Program-made: the position numbers and the translations under genes
The notes under the pieces: model-generated
What the model saw: only the letters and a program-made list of their open reading frames with translations
The model's database searches: none
What the model was told of the DNA's origin: nothing
Part shown: positions 63,933 through 64,000 of the stretch, piece after piece
Layout: each line of letters opens with the position of its first letter
Numbering within the stretch: position 1 is the first letter of the stretch
From: Atriophallophorus winterbourni
Lineage: Eukaryota > Platyhelminthes > Trematoda > Plagiorchiida > Microphallidae
NCBI GenBank assembly: GCA_013407085.1
Contig: JACCGJ010006066.1
Span: 62,001 to 126,000 of the forward strand
Direction: 5' to 3'
DNA length: 64,000 bases

Positions 63933-64000
63933 GTAAGCCCAATTACCAAACATACTTTTTGGTGCGCGATGAAACTCTATCCGCTCATTTCTGACACACG

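Overview
The window is eukaryotic nuclear DNA from an animal. Three things support this: genes interrupted by introns with GT/AG borders, a tetratricopeptide-repeat protein closely matching animal TTC5, and a mixture of CR1/jockey-type LINEs, RTE-type LINEs, a BEL/Pao and a Ty3/Gypsy LTR retrotransposon. A parasitic flatworm (trematode-like) fits best, but the species cannot be proved from the sequence. LINE family names used here (LINE-A to LINE-D, SINE-A, SINE-B, Rep-540) are local labels.

About 1-49.6 kb is a graveyard of nested retrotransposons with no host gene that I can support. The outermost layer is one RTE-type LINE broken into three consecutive pieces (1-622, 11038-11508, 25014-25440). 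The first gap holds the 3' end of a LINE-B copy (623-816 plus 10260-11037), itself split by an inverted LINE-B copy (817-975 plus 5673-10260). That copy is split in turn by a nearly intact 4.7-kb LINE-A (976-5672). The second gap holds a LINE-C (ORF1 at 11804-13228, ORF2 after 20581), split by a second LINE-B (about 13400-20580) that carries a 5'-truncated LINE-D (16188-17702). Further right, a LINE-A copy (27340-35430) is interrupted by a young, internally deleted BEL/Pao element (28268-32434) with 5-bp target duplications and LTRs about 1% apart. A minus-strand Gypsy remnant follows (35700-38340). Next is a third LINE-A (38341-45450), containing a full-length opposite-strand LINE-A (40361-44978). 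Further LINE-D-like fragments (45500-49610) and several short repeat families complete this part.

From about 53 kb to the end lie three host genes, all on the plus strand and close together. They are a single-exon gene for a mitochondrially targeted helical protein resembling Smac/DIABLO (53039-53674), the complete six-exon TTC5 (STRAP) homologue (54313-63726, predicted 600 residues, all five introns phase 0), and the probable first exon of an unidentified gene (63854-63932). The TTC5 introns are packed with SINE-like repeats, an RTE remnant, and one Rep-540 copy flanked by an 18-bp direct repeat.

The mobile elements do not form a pathway with one another. LINE-encoded reverse transcriptases probably mobilise the short elements in trans. 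TTC5 is a nuclear/cytosolic cofactor (p53/p300-JMY response and tubulin mRNA autoregulation in animals), and the DIABLO-like protein would be an apoptosis regulator. Whether the three genes are co-expressed is unknown, but short spacings and splice acceptors just upstream of each ATG would allow spliced-leader trans-splicing.
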